Under the pieces are notes generated by a model. The model was not told where the DNA came from. It worked only from the letters and a program-made list of their open reading frames with translations, and did not search any database. Below are positions 1 through 11,688 of a stretch of 64,000 nucleotides of DNA, piece after piece. Source of the stretch: Thermothelomyces thermophilus ATCC 42464 (lineage: Eukaryota > Ascomycota > Sordariomycetes > Sordariales > Chaetomiaceae); assembly GCF_000226095.1 (NCBI RefSeq), contig NC_016472.1:2666001-2730000 (forward strand), written 5' to 3'. Every line of letters begins with the position of its first letter. The stretch's first letter is position 1. A program made the position numbers and the translations under genes.

Positions 1-1316
1 CAATTGTGTTACCAAATCGGTTGGCCGGGCTTTCTCTGTAGCATGGCTGAGGAGGCCCGCAAGCGGCAATATTTTAGGAGCTGCATTGCCCATGGGAACG
101 AATACGGGCAGAATGCTCGACATGCTTGAGAAAAGGCTACCTCTCACGACGGATAGCAGCCGCGCGCGACGAGAGAATGCTTTCCTTGATCGCCATGCTT
201 CTGTTCATGTCCATCGACAGCTGTGGTGAGACCTGGAAGACCCGGAATGCAACCTGGATCCAGGCTACTTGACGACGCGGCTGTACAGCAAGGTCCCCAG
301 GGAGTGTCAAATCGGAGGGGCGCGATGCTCTCTGGGTGAACGATCGGTCTCTAGGACCGGGACCCGGCTCAGCCTCCATTGGAGCTAGCAGGTAATTACA
401 TACGTTCAGAGTTGAGGTCCTTTCCCGGCAACGAGGGATCTTGGTTCCCCCGTCCGCTGGCATCGACAGGATCCCTTAAATCCTGTCAGAACACAGACGT
501 AGGAAAAAATGCCGTACCAATAGAGGAGGGCCTTTGAGAGTGCGGCATGATGCACGTTGGAGCCAAAACGGACCCTTTAGTTGGCCTGCGCGAAAACTAA
601 AGGGTTCGAAAGACAGAGAGATAGTTAAGGCGGTTGAGAGCAAAACCACTGATTCCGGATTTATGGTTGACTGGCGAATGCGAGGCAGGGAAGTGAGGGC
701 GGTACCCGACCACACACTCCATATCCAGACCTCGGATGTTGATGCCTGATGTGGGCGTTAATTATTTAATGCGCCGTCACCGGCAGGAGTCATGATGACA
801 AACGGGCATGGAGAAGATAAAGCCCCGGGGGTGTATGTTCGGCCGGCCTTTCCACCCAACAATTTTCGCATGTGCAGAATGCGGCTGGGAAGCTCAGGAA
901 GCAAAAGAGTTCAATGAAGTGGATTCAATGAAGTGGAGGGATTCCTTTGCACTGTTATCTTCTATGAGGCACCTAAATCATCTCTTACTGCAAGCTCAGA
1001 GGCGGTACCTTCCCAAGTTGTCTTTGAAATGACTCATATTAATTAATCCCTTCCGAATGCGTCGGTAATCATCTCTTCTTAACAAAGAATAATGAAAATG
1101 CCTTCGGTTCGTTTTCGTTAATTATGGCAGATAACCGGGTATCATTGGGTCATTCGAAACTGTTGAAGAAAATGCAAACACAGGAATGTCGTATCGTATA
1201 ATAATTACGGGGTATCGTTAAACTCGGCGACATCACGTCATAAACTCTTCTTCACCTCCTTGCTCTTCGGTACCTTATCCATGCATCTTTGAATAGGCAA
1301 GCGCCCCATCTTCCGT
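1..1316. other. Gene-free stretch at window start
   Basis: No reading frame here has convincing codon bias, domains or splice structure. The only local structures seen are an 11-base inverted repeat (572-582 against 595-605, 12-base loop) and a 14-base direct tandem duplication (910-923 and 924-937). The sequence downstream of the minus-strand gene at 1317 probably includes its 3' untranslated region. Confidence 0.5.
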
Positions 1317-1766
1317 TCAATCGGAATCATACTCGACGGCCGGGCAGCAGCATGCGGAGCAGCCGTCGGCACAGTCGCTGCAGACCCAGAAACAGCAAAC
1401 GGCAGCGCAGAACCAGGACAAGAATCCCTGGGGCTCTCGCCGGCTCCGCTTCTCGACGACGACGACACGGGTGGGCGAGGGCGAAACGGGCCGCGGCCCC
1501 TCGACCTGCACAATGACCCCGCGCGACCCGCCCGGAGCATAATGGGCCCTGGGAGGCGGCCTTGTGCTGGAAGTGGATTCGATGTTAGTCGTAATGACCA
1601 CGCATGGAACTCCGCCATCGAAACGTCCCGATCCCTGGACGCTACCTCTTCATGCCAGTAGCACGAGGAAGGTGGAAATTCAAAGGTCCTGATCGCGGCC
1701 ATTCGAGTCACAGAAACACACGTACTAGTACCGGGGCTCCGGTTCCTGCTGGTAATAGTAGCCCAT
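1317..1766 (-). CDS. Small cysteine-rich tail protein, CYSTM-like (two exons)
   Basis: Two exons, 1766-1732 and 1566-1317, join in frame to give 94 residues. The intron (1567-1731) begins GTACTA and ends CCAG, with a perfect ACTAAC branch point about 20 bases before the acceptor. The protein starts MGYYYQQEPEPR. A proline-, arginine- and valine-rich middle follows, then a hydrophobic C-terminal block dense in cysteine (pattern FC..VCCF.VC..C..GC..CCC) and an acidic end. A Tyr/Pro/Gln-rich start plus a Cys-rich hydrophobic tail is the layout of CYSTM (cysteine-rich transmembrane module) proteins, which are usually membrane-linked and stress-related; function here is inferred only from that layout. 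No conserved catalytic residue is visible. The exon join is supported by phase (35 + 250 = 285 bases) and by splice signals; there is no transcript evidence. Confidence 0.6.
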
Positions 1767-2994
1767 TGTCTGTCCACTTGTGTTTGTCCCAGATACGCTT
1801 TGCTGAAACTTTGGAATCAGGCCGGTCGCCCACCACTACATCCGTACCACGGTCGGGAAAGAGCTGATTCAATGTTGGTGGTGTCAGGAGGGGGAGTGGC
1901 AGGGAGGCAGGCAGGCCCGGTGACGCCAATGGGATCCGGATGAGACGTTTGGAACCGAGGGCAGGCAGGCCGTGGGCTATATGACGTTTCCAATGCAAAC
2001 AGAGGTAATAACCAACGGCCGAGAAAACAGGAGACCCAGTCTGGGCGTTTTGTGGTCGGTATCTTGGGGCCTCTGAGGCGAGGGCGGCGCAGCATCGGGA
2101 CCGCTTGGTCTTGATTGGCGCAGCCGTCCAACTGCTGTGGCACACGGCTCATGTCAGCACCCTTGCAAGGGCTCCGCGCCTGCTGGCCCATCTGTATGCA
2201 TGTGTCCGAGTGGCAAAGGCGGGGCGAAACCGCAGAAGCGTTTTCATCATCCGGCGATAAGGTAATTAGACAACGCACTGCAACCTAAGGTGATGGGGAA
2301 CTTAGAACCCTGGCTATGAGGCTGATCAGAAGAGATTATCTATCTGCGACAGGTGCGCAATGTTGAGGTTGACGGCTGCTATCAGCTATTCCACGAACTG
2401 CTTGTTCGGTCGGTTGTTGCTCGCCCGCGTGTGGGTTCTGGAGTAAGAGGCAGTTCAGTCATCCATGCAACTGGAGGGAGGAAAGAATCTAATCTCCAGA
2501 TGCCGTGTTTGTCGCCTGAGAACGAGTGATAAGTGGACTATTATGAAGATGAATTGCTACTCCTGCTCCTGAAAGGTTGGTCGGCGATCGAAAGAGCAGT
2601 GGGTTAGGCATTCCGGGGTTCGGAAGTACCAGCCGGCCCGGGCGAGGTAGATCGGCCGGGCAGAAGGTCGGGGCGGCCGGGACCGGTTTCAACAGAGAAC
2701 CAGGATGAACATCCGGACTCGCCAGCCGGTCACCGAGACGGTCGGGTCGTCGGAAGTCTCCTCGGATCAGAAACGGCCGTACAGGTTGACAAACATGCCT
2801 GTTGACGGGGTCCATGCTCTAACCCCATCATCAGCCAGGCATGCCATACATTTTCTCCGGTGCCTCCCGCTTTGACTGCTAACGTGGTTTATGGGATTGT
2901 CACCTGTCATATTGGATGTCGAGAACGCTAACTGGGAACCCCCGTACTCACAACAGCCTCCATTCAAACGCAGCGGCACACCGAGAACCCCACG
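1767..2994. other. Intergenic region, no gene recognised
   Basis: This lies between the divergently transcribed CYSTM-like gene and the RG-rich gene, so it should hold both promoters. The open frames in it lack codon bias and any domain I can name. Confidence 0.5.
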
Positions 2995-3755
2995 ATGGGC
3001 GTCCCCGTGGTTCTGGCGACGATGGCCGCATGCGGTAGTCTTGTCACGTCGCTCAAGTCGAGCTTGGAGCTTCGCCGTATGCTTCAGCGCGAGAAGGAAG
3101 GCAGGGAATGCGAGGAAGTGGCGCCTCGCGTCTTTCGAAGGCTGCGCAGGGCCTACTGCGACGGGTTGATGAGCACCACCGAGTATGAGCTGTGGTACGA
3201 AAAGTTTCTGGTGGCCAAGGTGGAGAAGGATTGTGAGTCGCGTCCTCAGAACCAAAACCAAACCGAAAAATGCTCGGTGCTCGACAGTCTAACTTTGAAG
3301 CCATAATAGTGACCGGCATGCGCAGAATCCGGGCGCACCTGAGGATCCTCGAAAGTGGCGCTCCAGTGGCACCCAACGAACGATCCAAGAAGATCGAGCA
3401 AAGGGCTCGGCGGTCCTCGGTCTCGTACGGTGCCGCTCAGCCATACACCGACATTCCGCAGAGCCGGGCAAGCCTTAAGTACACTCCCCATCCACGGGCG
3501 AACGTCGGCGCTCCCCCGGACCAGTTCATCCCCCTTGACCAGAAACCCACATATAGCCGGGCTTCCTCGTCAGATGCCTCAGCGAGAAAGCGAGATCGGA
3601 GTACGGCCCGGCAACAGTCGAGAGGTCGGGCAGAGGTGCGGTACGATGGTGACGACAGCGGTGACGGCTACGACAGCAGCGACGGCCGCGGCAGAACAGA
3701 GTACTACTACTCGGAGAAGAAATATCACCGTGGCAGAAGTCTGCCCCGGTATTAA
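2995..3755 (+). CDS. Uncharacterised RG/YS-rich protein (two exons)
   Basis: Exons 2995-3232 and 3301-3755 join in frame to about 230 residues. The intron (3233-3300) has a GTGAGT donor, a TCTAAC branch point and a TTTGAAG acceptor; the branch-to-acceptor distance is short. Residues 1-80 look helical and ordered (LKSSLELRRMLQREKEG, then TTEYELWYEKFLVAKVEKD). The second half is disordered and rich in Arg, Ser and Gly, with a Tyr-rich end (YYYSEKKYHRGRSLPRY). I recognise no family. The second exon read alone from 3270 would start inside the intron, so the spliced model is preferred. The charged helical start and RG-rich tail could suit a scaffold or nucleic-acid-associated protein, but that is a guess. 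Confidence 0.5.
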
Positions 3756-4261
3756 ATGTCGAGTGGATGTACTTCGAGAAAGTGCGGAGTGGCGAGGGAT
3801 GAGAGGCTAAAAGTCGAGAGCAGCGACAAGTCAAGGTCCTTGTGGGTTTTGTTTCTGTTTCCTTTCAGGAATTGCCCCGTGCCCCGGATCAGGCCTTTCG
3901 TTTAGGAAGCTGTTGGTGCAATCAATCATTTAGTAGGTTTCCGCTGTTGAGCAGGAACGGGTTCTGTGAATTGATCACTGTTTTTACTCCGTCTGAAATT
4001 CTGGCGTATGTAACGGGGAGAGTTTTACATACTGCGTACTATGTTAGATCTACGACGTCGATCTGGACCGGCGAACCACTCAGGCTGAGGGAAGTGGGCC
4101 CCAGAAGTGCAATATTCTGTACCTTCACCACGGAACGCAGTAGGTGGGATGTCATTCTGCAGCTGCTCACCGCCAAAATTTTCCGCTGTCCCGCGCGAGA
4201 ACCCCCGCGATTAGACCTGATTGATCGCAGACCCGACGACAGCAGAAGCACAACCGCAAAC
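3756..4261. other. Intergenic, RSA4 promoter and 5' leader
   Basis: This is about 500 bases between the end of the RG-rich gene and the RSA4 start. An open frame runs through much of it in frame with RSA4 (from 3842), but the sequence has no coding character and the conserved NLE start lies at 4262. No regulatory site could be assigned. Confidence 0.45.
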
Positions 4262-6252
4262 ATGGCTACCATCGCGCCTCCGCCGTCAAAACGGCAGAGG
4301 AGAGAGGAACTTGAGCGCACACAAAAGCAACAGGATGTCACGCCTCTCTTGGCGACCGACCTCGGGTCGTTCAAGGCCAACTTTGTCGACAGCGATGGCA
4401 ACCAGATGGCCGACGTGGTCGAGATCAACTTCGCCGATGCGTCCGAGAAGAACGTTTCGGCGCTGCTCAACACGCTGCTAGGGAGGGTATGTGTTCCGCA
4501 CTTTTCCATGGCACATGCAGCTCCCTGACGAGACTACCAGGACCGCGAAGACTTCACCCCTTATCGTTTCCGCATCCATATTCCGGGCAAAGACGTCATC
4601 ATAGATCAGTACCCAACCGACCTTCTTGGGCTGCTTCAGAAGCATGGCGTTACAAACCCTTTCGAGTGCGTTCGCATTCGTCTCCCCGACACCCCACCTG
4701 CCTCCTAATTCTGTGCCACAGGACCACAATCACGCTGAGTGCCGAGCCTCAAGCCGTCTTCAAGGTTCACGCCGTCTCGCGTCTCGCGCATCGCATTCCC
4801 GGGCACGGCCAGCCGATTCTCTGTTGCCAGTTCTCTCCAATCAGCTCCAGTCGTCTAGCAACTGGGAGCGGCGACAACACAGCGCGCATCTGGGACACCG
4901 ACTCCGGCACGCCAAAGCACACATTAAAGGGACACACTGGTTGGGTCCTGGGGGTCAGTTGGAGGCCCGACGGCAAACAATTAGCCACATGTTCCATGGA
5001 TAAGACTGTCCGGATATGGGACCCCGAAACGGGGAAACCATTCGGGCAGGAGCTCAAGGGCCACGCCAAGTGGGTGTTGGGCCTGGCGTGGGAGCCATAT
5101 CACCGTGAGTCCGTCGCCCCGTGGCTAGCCAGGGAGTTTGTAGCTGATACCAGTGCCAGTATGGCGAGATGGCACTCCCCGCCTAGCGAGCGCTAGCAAG
5201 GACGGCACGTGCCGCATATGGGTGGTGAACTCGGGCCGGACGGAGCACGTCCTGAGCGGCCACAAGGGATCAGTGAGTTGTGTACGGTGGGGCGGCACAG
5301 GCATGATCTACACGGGCTCCCACGACAAGTCCGTCCGGGTCTGGGATGCCGTCAAGGGCACCCTCGTCCACAACTTCACCGCACACGGCCACTGGGTGAA
5401 CCACATTGCCCTGTCGAGTGACCACGCGCTCCGGACGGCCTACTTTGACCACACCAACGAAGTTCCCGAGACCGAAGAGGCGAAGCGGGAGAAAGCGCGG
5501 GAGAGGTTCGAGAAGGCGGCCAAGATCCAAGGGAAGGTCGCCGAGAGAGTGGTTTCAGCCAGTACGTACAGATGGGACAGCCCCTGCATTCCTAGACTCT
5601 ACGTGGACTAACCCTCTTTGTCAAGGCGATGACTTCACCATGTACCTCTGGGACCCTACTAATAACGGAAACAAGCCCGTTGCCAGGTTGCTGGGCCATC
5701 AGAACAAGGTGAATCAGGTGCAATTCTCCCCGGACGGGACGCTCATTGCCAGCGCCGGGTGGGACAACAGCACGGTCAGTCTCCCAAGAGCCTCAGCAAG
5801 GGTCCACTTTACGGATGGGAAGAATCCTAACATCCAATGCAGAAGCTCTGGAACGCCAGGGACGGCAAGTTCCTCAAAAGCCTCAGGGGCCATGTCGCAC
5901 CGGTAAGCCACGACCGACGGCCGACGCGCTATCCCCGATTCTCCGCCGCATACTTACTGACGCGGAACCCACAGGTCTACCAGTGCGCTTGGTCTGCCGA
6001 CAGCAGGCTCCTCGTCACAGGGAGTAAGGACTGCACGCTCAAGGTGTGGAACGCGCGCAACGGTAACCTCGCCATGGATCTGCCAGGCCACGAAGATGAA
6101 GTACGTCTCTTCCGGACCAATCCCGGGAATTGTCGGGTGGAAAGAGACTAACAATGTTGTTTTTCCAGGTTTATGCCGTCGACTGGGCGGCCGACGGGAG
6201 AATGGTTGGCTCGGGCGGGAAAGACAAGGCCGTGAGGACTTGGAGGAACTGA
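4262..6252 (+). CDS. RSA4: Ribosome assembly protein 4 / Notchless (WD40)
   Basis: Eight exons (4262-4486, 4541-4665, 4722-5104, 5160-5561, 5626-5774, 5843-5902, 5975-6100, 6169-6252) join in frame to 517 residues, close to the 515 of yeast Rsa4. All seven introns are short (54-72 bases) with GT-AG ends. The N terminus is the NLE domain: MATIAPPPSKRQRREEL, then the ubiquitin-like fold ending TITLSAEPQAVFKVHAVSR. Eight WD40 blades follow, each with GH and WD-type signatures such as NTARIWD, DKTVRIWD, DKSVRVWD and CTLKVWN. Rsa4/NLE1 docks on pre-60S ribosomes through its propeller, and the NLE MIDAS-binding face is pulled off by the AAA ATPase Rea1/Midasin during large-subunit maturation in nucleolus and nucleoplasm. 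The first exon must start at 4262, because the frame upstream has no conserved sequence. No defect was seen. Confidence 0.95.
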
Positions 6253-9200
6253 TGAGTCGATTTCGGCCGAGAGGAGAGACAGAGAGAGGCAGAGGGTGCC
6301 CCGGGTTGCCCAGGAAGGGAGGAGGAGGGGAAAAGGCGGGAGCCGATGATACCCTGCCATCCAGTCCCTTGCGTACCAGAGACTCGTTGAACGCGCTAAA
6401 CTGCGATGGCCCGCTCATCGTGAAAATTTCGAACCGCCGAGGTAATGGTGCCTGCCGTTTTGCCGAGTAGGTATCTAGCGCATACCGCAGCAGTTTGATG
6501 GCACTACAGGCTGGACATCTCCTTGGCGGGGCCGCCGTCGTGGAAAGAGAAGCGCCGACATTTGCGCGAGGGTTTATTGCATGTATATGGGGGAGGGTGG
6601 AGGGGAAGGGGTTTTAATCGGGATGGCTCCGTTCTTTCCCACTCGGGGAGGACGATAGGCTGACGGGGCCGGAGGCATACCTGATCTGACATGCGCCCTC
6701 GAAGGTCCACTGCGGCCGGTGGTTTGCAAGAGCGCTGGCAAAGGTACGTATGTGCTTGAAGTGAGAGTGCACATACGCACCACATACGCTGGGCAGCCTC
6801 GGCACATGCTTGATGAGCCCGGCAACGCGCGTGGAGTGGCCGCCCTTTCCCTTTTCCGGGTACAGCGCAAGTCTCGTTATTGCCGCCCGAAGGGTAGGAC
6901 CAGGGATGGGAGGCCGCAGTCGCCGTGTGACACCATCGGATGCTGTGCCTTTGCCTGCTTTCGCGATCTGGGTCATATTTACGTAGGTATGTACGAAATA
7001 CCCGGCATGGTTGGATGGCTTAGAAGTCTCCCCGCCGGGGCCGGTCCAGCGGCTGGGGCGGCCTCGGGCGCTTTTTGCCATGTACTGTTGCATGACGGTC
7101 AGAACTAAGGGAAGGGAACGGGGAGGGAAGGAGGAGGAGGGGGAGGGGCACACGGGACCCAAGGGTCAAGAGATGCTTGGTACCGAAGGCGGCATTTCGT
7201 GACTACAACATTGCAACGGCTTGAGAGTTTGTTTTGGGGCGCACAGATGAATCCTGATGTTTCCCACGACGCCTTCCTCGATGGGATATGAGGCCTGAGA
7301 TGTGTGGTCTGCTTGCCTGTGGGCGTGACCTGCCCCCCTAGGCCGCAAAAAGCTATTGGATGCCTGGCCGGCATACCTGCAAACTACCTTGCTAAAACAG
7401 TAACTAGTCCCCTAGATCCTGCTCGGCCAAGCCCCGTTTCTCCGTCGCTTTTTACGACGGGATGTGAGATGAGACCCTTCGCGACGTGCCGGCAATGGAG
7501 GGCTTCAACGACGATCCGGCGCGGTGTTCCTAGACCTGCAGAAGCACCTGCTGCTTGACAAGGCGCACAAGAAGCCTCGCTGGGGGTACTATTTTACACG
7601 TACATACATACTATTTTGCACGTGTCCTGCATTGGCCCACCTGCCGAACTGAGACATATTTGAGATGTGGAATGGGCTGTGATACGCCCGAGCCGGCGGG
7701 CTTCCAAGAATATCAATGCGGGCCGTCCCATCGCTGGGACTCCTAGGGCAAAGCATGGGGTTTCTTGCTTGATGCCCATTCTTGCATATACGGACGTACA
7801 TATAGCTACTACAAGAACGTGCGATTGATCGTCCGTATATACATACAATACACTATCCGTAGCTGAATATGCTTGGAAAGCGAAACCAAGGATACGATTG
7901 GCAGGCTGAGGTACTGGACAAGTTGCCTGTATGCCCTTCACACAAGCTCAACGGAATACACTGGTCCGTACGCTGGGTTGGTGCGCTTCGAGCGGAGCGG
8001 CCGAGACGGCAGACCCCAGAAAGAAGAGTATGATCGGGAGAAAAAAAATGTAAACAAAGACAGGGGGTTAGACTCCGGGGGGAAATTCAGTGATTCCTGC
8101 GTACACTAGTGTATCCTTCGCTTCGGCGACTCGGCCTGATTCTGTGTGAAAAGAAACATGGGAATGTGTTGGGCATCTACTACGGCATTATCGTAATATG
8201 AGCTATTTTTTTGAGCTCACCATGGTCTGGCCGAGACAAGGTGCTCGGGGTCCCGGGCTTGCGTGGCTTGGACGGGCGCTTTTTCCTGTGTGCGAGTGTG
8301 TATGCACAGCGCTGATGGGGCTCGGAAAGCCATGGAACTGGCCTTTTTTAGCCTATCGGGGCCCCATAATCGTCATTTGTCGTCTCGGAACATGTCGGGT
8401 GTGGTACTTCGGTTCCCACATCAAACCGATGAACGGCCAGCCGGGTCAGAGCGCGCGCTCGCGGCGAGCCCTGGGCACGCAGGGCCTGAAAATTTTCCTT
8501 TTGGGAGGAGTGAGACTTCCATGCCAAGGCCTTGGTGAGACATGCCGCCCGTGCCTCGCAGCAGCGGCAGCACCGCAGAGACCTTACCACCGGCTCTCGA
8601 ACCTGATTCCGTCCAGTTTTCGGCAGCCCCTCCAACACGTTGCGCAGGCCGACCTTGTGACTGGGCCGGATGCAATGGCACGTATCAGGTACTGTGTAGT
8701 TGTATGTGCGAAATCCACTACCCTATAGCGCGAGCGACCTGGCTGCCTCCCAATTACACTAGACCCTTGGTGTGGTGTAGCGGCTCGAAGCCAGCGACTA
8801 CACGCCTAAAAAAAAGTCTCTTCTTGCTTTCGATCATGCAGTGTGCACACGGGGTTACTGTGCAGTGTAGATGGAAGGCGCAGAAGTGGGGTCTCAATGT
8901 GGGGTTGCGTGGTTCCTGCGGTTCCATCTGCACCGAGACTTCCAAACCTCTCTTCCTTGTTGGGTGTCTTCCAGGTTTCCATTCATGGATGGCACGCCTG
9001 AGCCTTTCCCATTGCCAGAGCCCAACCACCCGACCCGACCGGCAGCCGGATTGACGGAGTGGAAGCCGAACAGCTTTTGCAACACTGACGACTCTCGTCT
9101 TGGCACAACCTGGAGTTAGAGTCTCGAACCGTTGATCGATGCAAGTCAAGAGGCACAGTCGGCTCTCCCCGTTATTGGACCCAACCCGCCTGGATCCTCC

Positions 9201-11688
9201 TCTCCACTACGGAGAATACATTACAGATCACACTTTGATGCCCGTCTGATGGCGTATGTACAGTATGTACACGACTAACAAACGCGCATGTTTCGTACCT
9301 CGGCGCCATCGCTTTGTGTTGGTTTTCAGCCTCTGGACAGCAAGTCTTGGGAACTGCTCGATTAGTCTTGATGCAGCCCCCAATAACCCATTTTGGCGCA
9401 ACACTAGGTAACTGTTCACTGCCCGTTTGCCCTTGGCAACGTGTCACAGGTTGCGATCCTCTGCTGCGGTCGGAGGCCGCAACTTGCGTTCCGTACCTTG
9501 AGCCCGAGAGAAGCAAGAAACATTTCTCCTGCCGAGACTCCCAAGGTGTGATTGGTATGCATCGTCCAGGAGGTGCCAGTCCCGATAAGGCCTGTCATCC
9601 AACCAATTTGTCCGCCAGGCCGGTGCTCAAGTCCTCAACGTCAACGACGTATCCGCGTAGATTTACATACAATGTACAGTACACTGTTCCGCATGCTACA
9701 CTACACTACACACAACGGGCTTCGACGAAGGCTCCTCGCGGGTCTAGGCTCTGCCGATCCCCGCACAGCCAGGACACGAACACTGCACTACACATACATT
9801 CTACTTTGCCAGCGCATTGTCTGCTCAATGATCTGTATGTATGGAGAACTGAGTCCTTTCAACGCTCACTGCCGCTCTGCAGTTGTTTAGCCAAGCTTGC
9901 TTCTCAACATGCGGCCCATTAGCTGGCGCTCCCATGTGGCCCTCCTCAGGGAACATTGACGAGGGGATTACCTGACGTCGGCTTATGGAGGGGGTGAACT
10001 GTTCAGCGGCAGGCCATGACAAACCACTTGCACAGCCGATTATTTCAGACTAAGCACTGGCACGAGCTGTCGCCAATCATGTCCAGAATTGAGTTTCGAG
10101 ATCAGACCAATGGACACCCTACGCTACACCACATACTCAAGTTGTACACGATGCTGTCGCCAAAAGGCACAAACGGCCCGTCAAATGTGTCAAGGCTGGT
10201 GGGTTACCAAATGGGTGCCCCACTGTTCTCACACTGTTTCTCAACCCAGTGGGCGCTGGCGGGGCACAAGGGGGGGATGCTCACCCCTGTCACGGCGGAA
10301 CTCACGTCTTCGATCCATGTTCGTGTCGGGGGCCTGGAATGACGAGCAGCAAAGTGCGGGACAGCCGCTGCCCAGCCGGGCTGCCCCACTGGCAGTGCTC
10401 CCTCGAGAAACTTCTTGCCCTGCGCGAAAGCGACTTTTCTCTCATCCTGGCGCCGGGTAAAAAAAATGATTGAAATTCCTCCGTGTTTCCATGCGTTTCG
10501 TGATCCCCATCTCTGTAGCCTCGAGCGGACAAGGCCGGGCAGCTCTCTGACCTCCAAGATCCTTGATTCCCGTCCCCCCGTCTAGCCCATTTCGCCAGGG
10601 ACCCCTCATCTGGCACACGCCTTAGTGTACACCTCACTAGACCAGCCCACCCGCTGGTCTTGGACGCGTTGCATATTCTCGACGCCGCAATCGCGTTTGC
10701 TGCTCATTCGTCCCTTCCCTCGGACTCTCTCTGTGTTCGACCAGGTTGATAGGCAAGTGTAACACGCTCATTGCTGTTTTTCTTTTGGCCTAATCATGCT
10801 CGCTGCCATTGCATCGTTTTGCGCTGTTAGCCGTGCTTGTTGGCTCCGGTCAAGAGCGACTCCGCATTTGCTTCAAAAGTCCTTACGTCAGTGGTGACGG
10901 CTGCAACTTTGCTGCGGTGGGGCCCCCGGGCGCTAACGGGCAGCCCTGCCTTGTTCGCCCGTTTCCATGTATTCCATATATATATCTCGGCGACACTTCA
11001 CATGGCTTGGAGCTCGTGGGTTGGGCTTGTCGCTAACCCAAGAAGAAAAAAGGCAGCAGTTTCACCTCCGGACGCCAATTCACATCCACAGTCCTCTGCA
11101 ACACCCGTGCGATATCCTTACTGGCGATCTTCCTCTAATCCTCCGCCAGCGACCCCGCGTTATCGCGCCAAGCTCTCGAGAGAAAAAAACCTGGGAACCT
11201 GGGAACCACCAGGGTACACTACACTGCCTCTCTAGTCTTGCGGGCACGAGGCGTCAAGCAAAGCTGCTATCTCGGCCTCCCATTTGTCCTCGAGTTCCTC
11301 CCTTATTAGGCATCGAAGATCGAACGCCCCAAGATTCCCTTTGTGTTCCGGCGCTCCCCACACTCGATACCTAGTCGCCTTCTCCAGATCCAGATCGACA
11401 AAAGCCCTCCCGTAGTCCCGGACCACGCCGCAGCTCCTCGAGCTAGCCTCCAGCTTTCCCTACCAGACTTTGCCTTCCTATCACAACCTCTGCCGACAAT
11501 ATCAAACCGGTTGCGACCGATCCATTGTTCACGGTTCTCCCCTCATGGGCTCGACACCGAGACATCGATAACCTCCCCATCTTTCCCACCGACTATACAC
11601 GGTACTTGATACCCCGGGTCTTCCTCGGCGCCACTAGGCCGCATTGTAATTGCTATACCCCCGCTGTTTCGAGCACCATCTGTCCATC
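6253..11688. other. Gene-poor 5.4 kb between RSA4 and the trehalose gene
   Basis: Several open frames of 60-200 codons exist on both strands (the longest is 182 codons, 6614-7162, minus), but none shows domain motifs, coding bias or splice structure. Short TACATAC/TACGTACAT motifs recur (7595-7620 and 7787-7850, the latter with 9-base inverted arms TATACGGAC/GTCCGTATA), and a near copy of the palindrome found at 39425 lies at 8101. The last 900 bases (10,800-11,688) are pyrimidine-rich with scattered CCCCT pentamers, which would suit the promoter and long 5' leader of a stress-responsive gene; such a short motif is weak evidence. An unannotated noncoding RNA cannot be excluded. Confidence 0.45.

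Noticed and set aside
6614-7162. 182-codon minus-strand frame in the gene-poor region
   Set aside because: No codon bias, no motif and no splice structure; kept only as part of the spacer.
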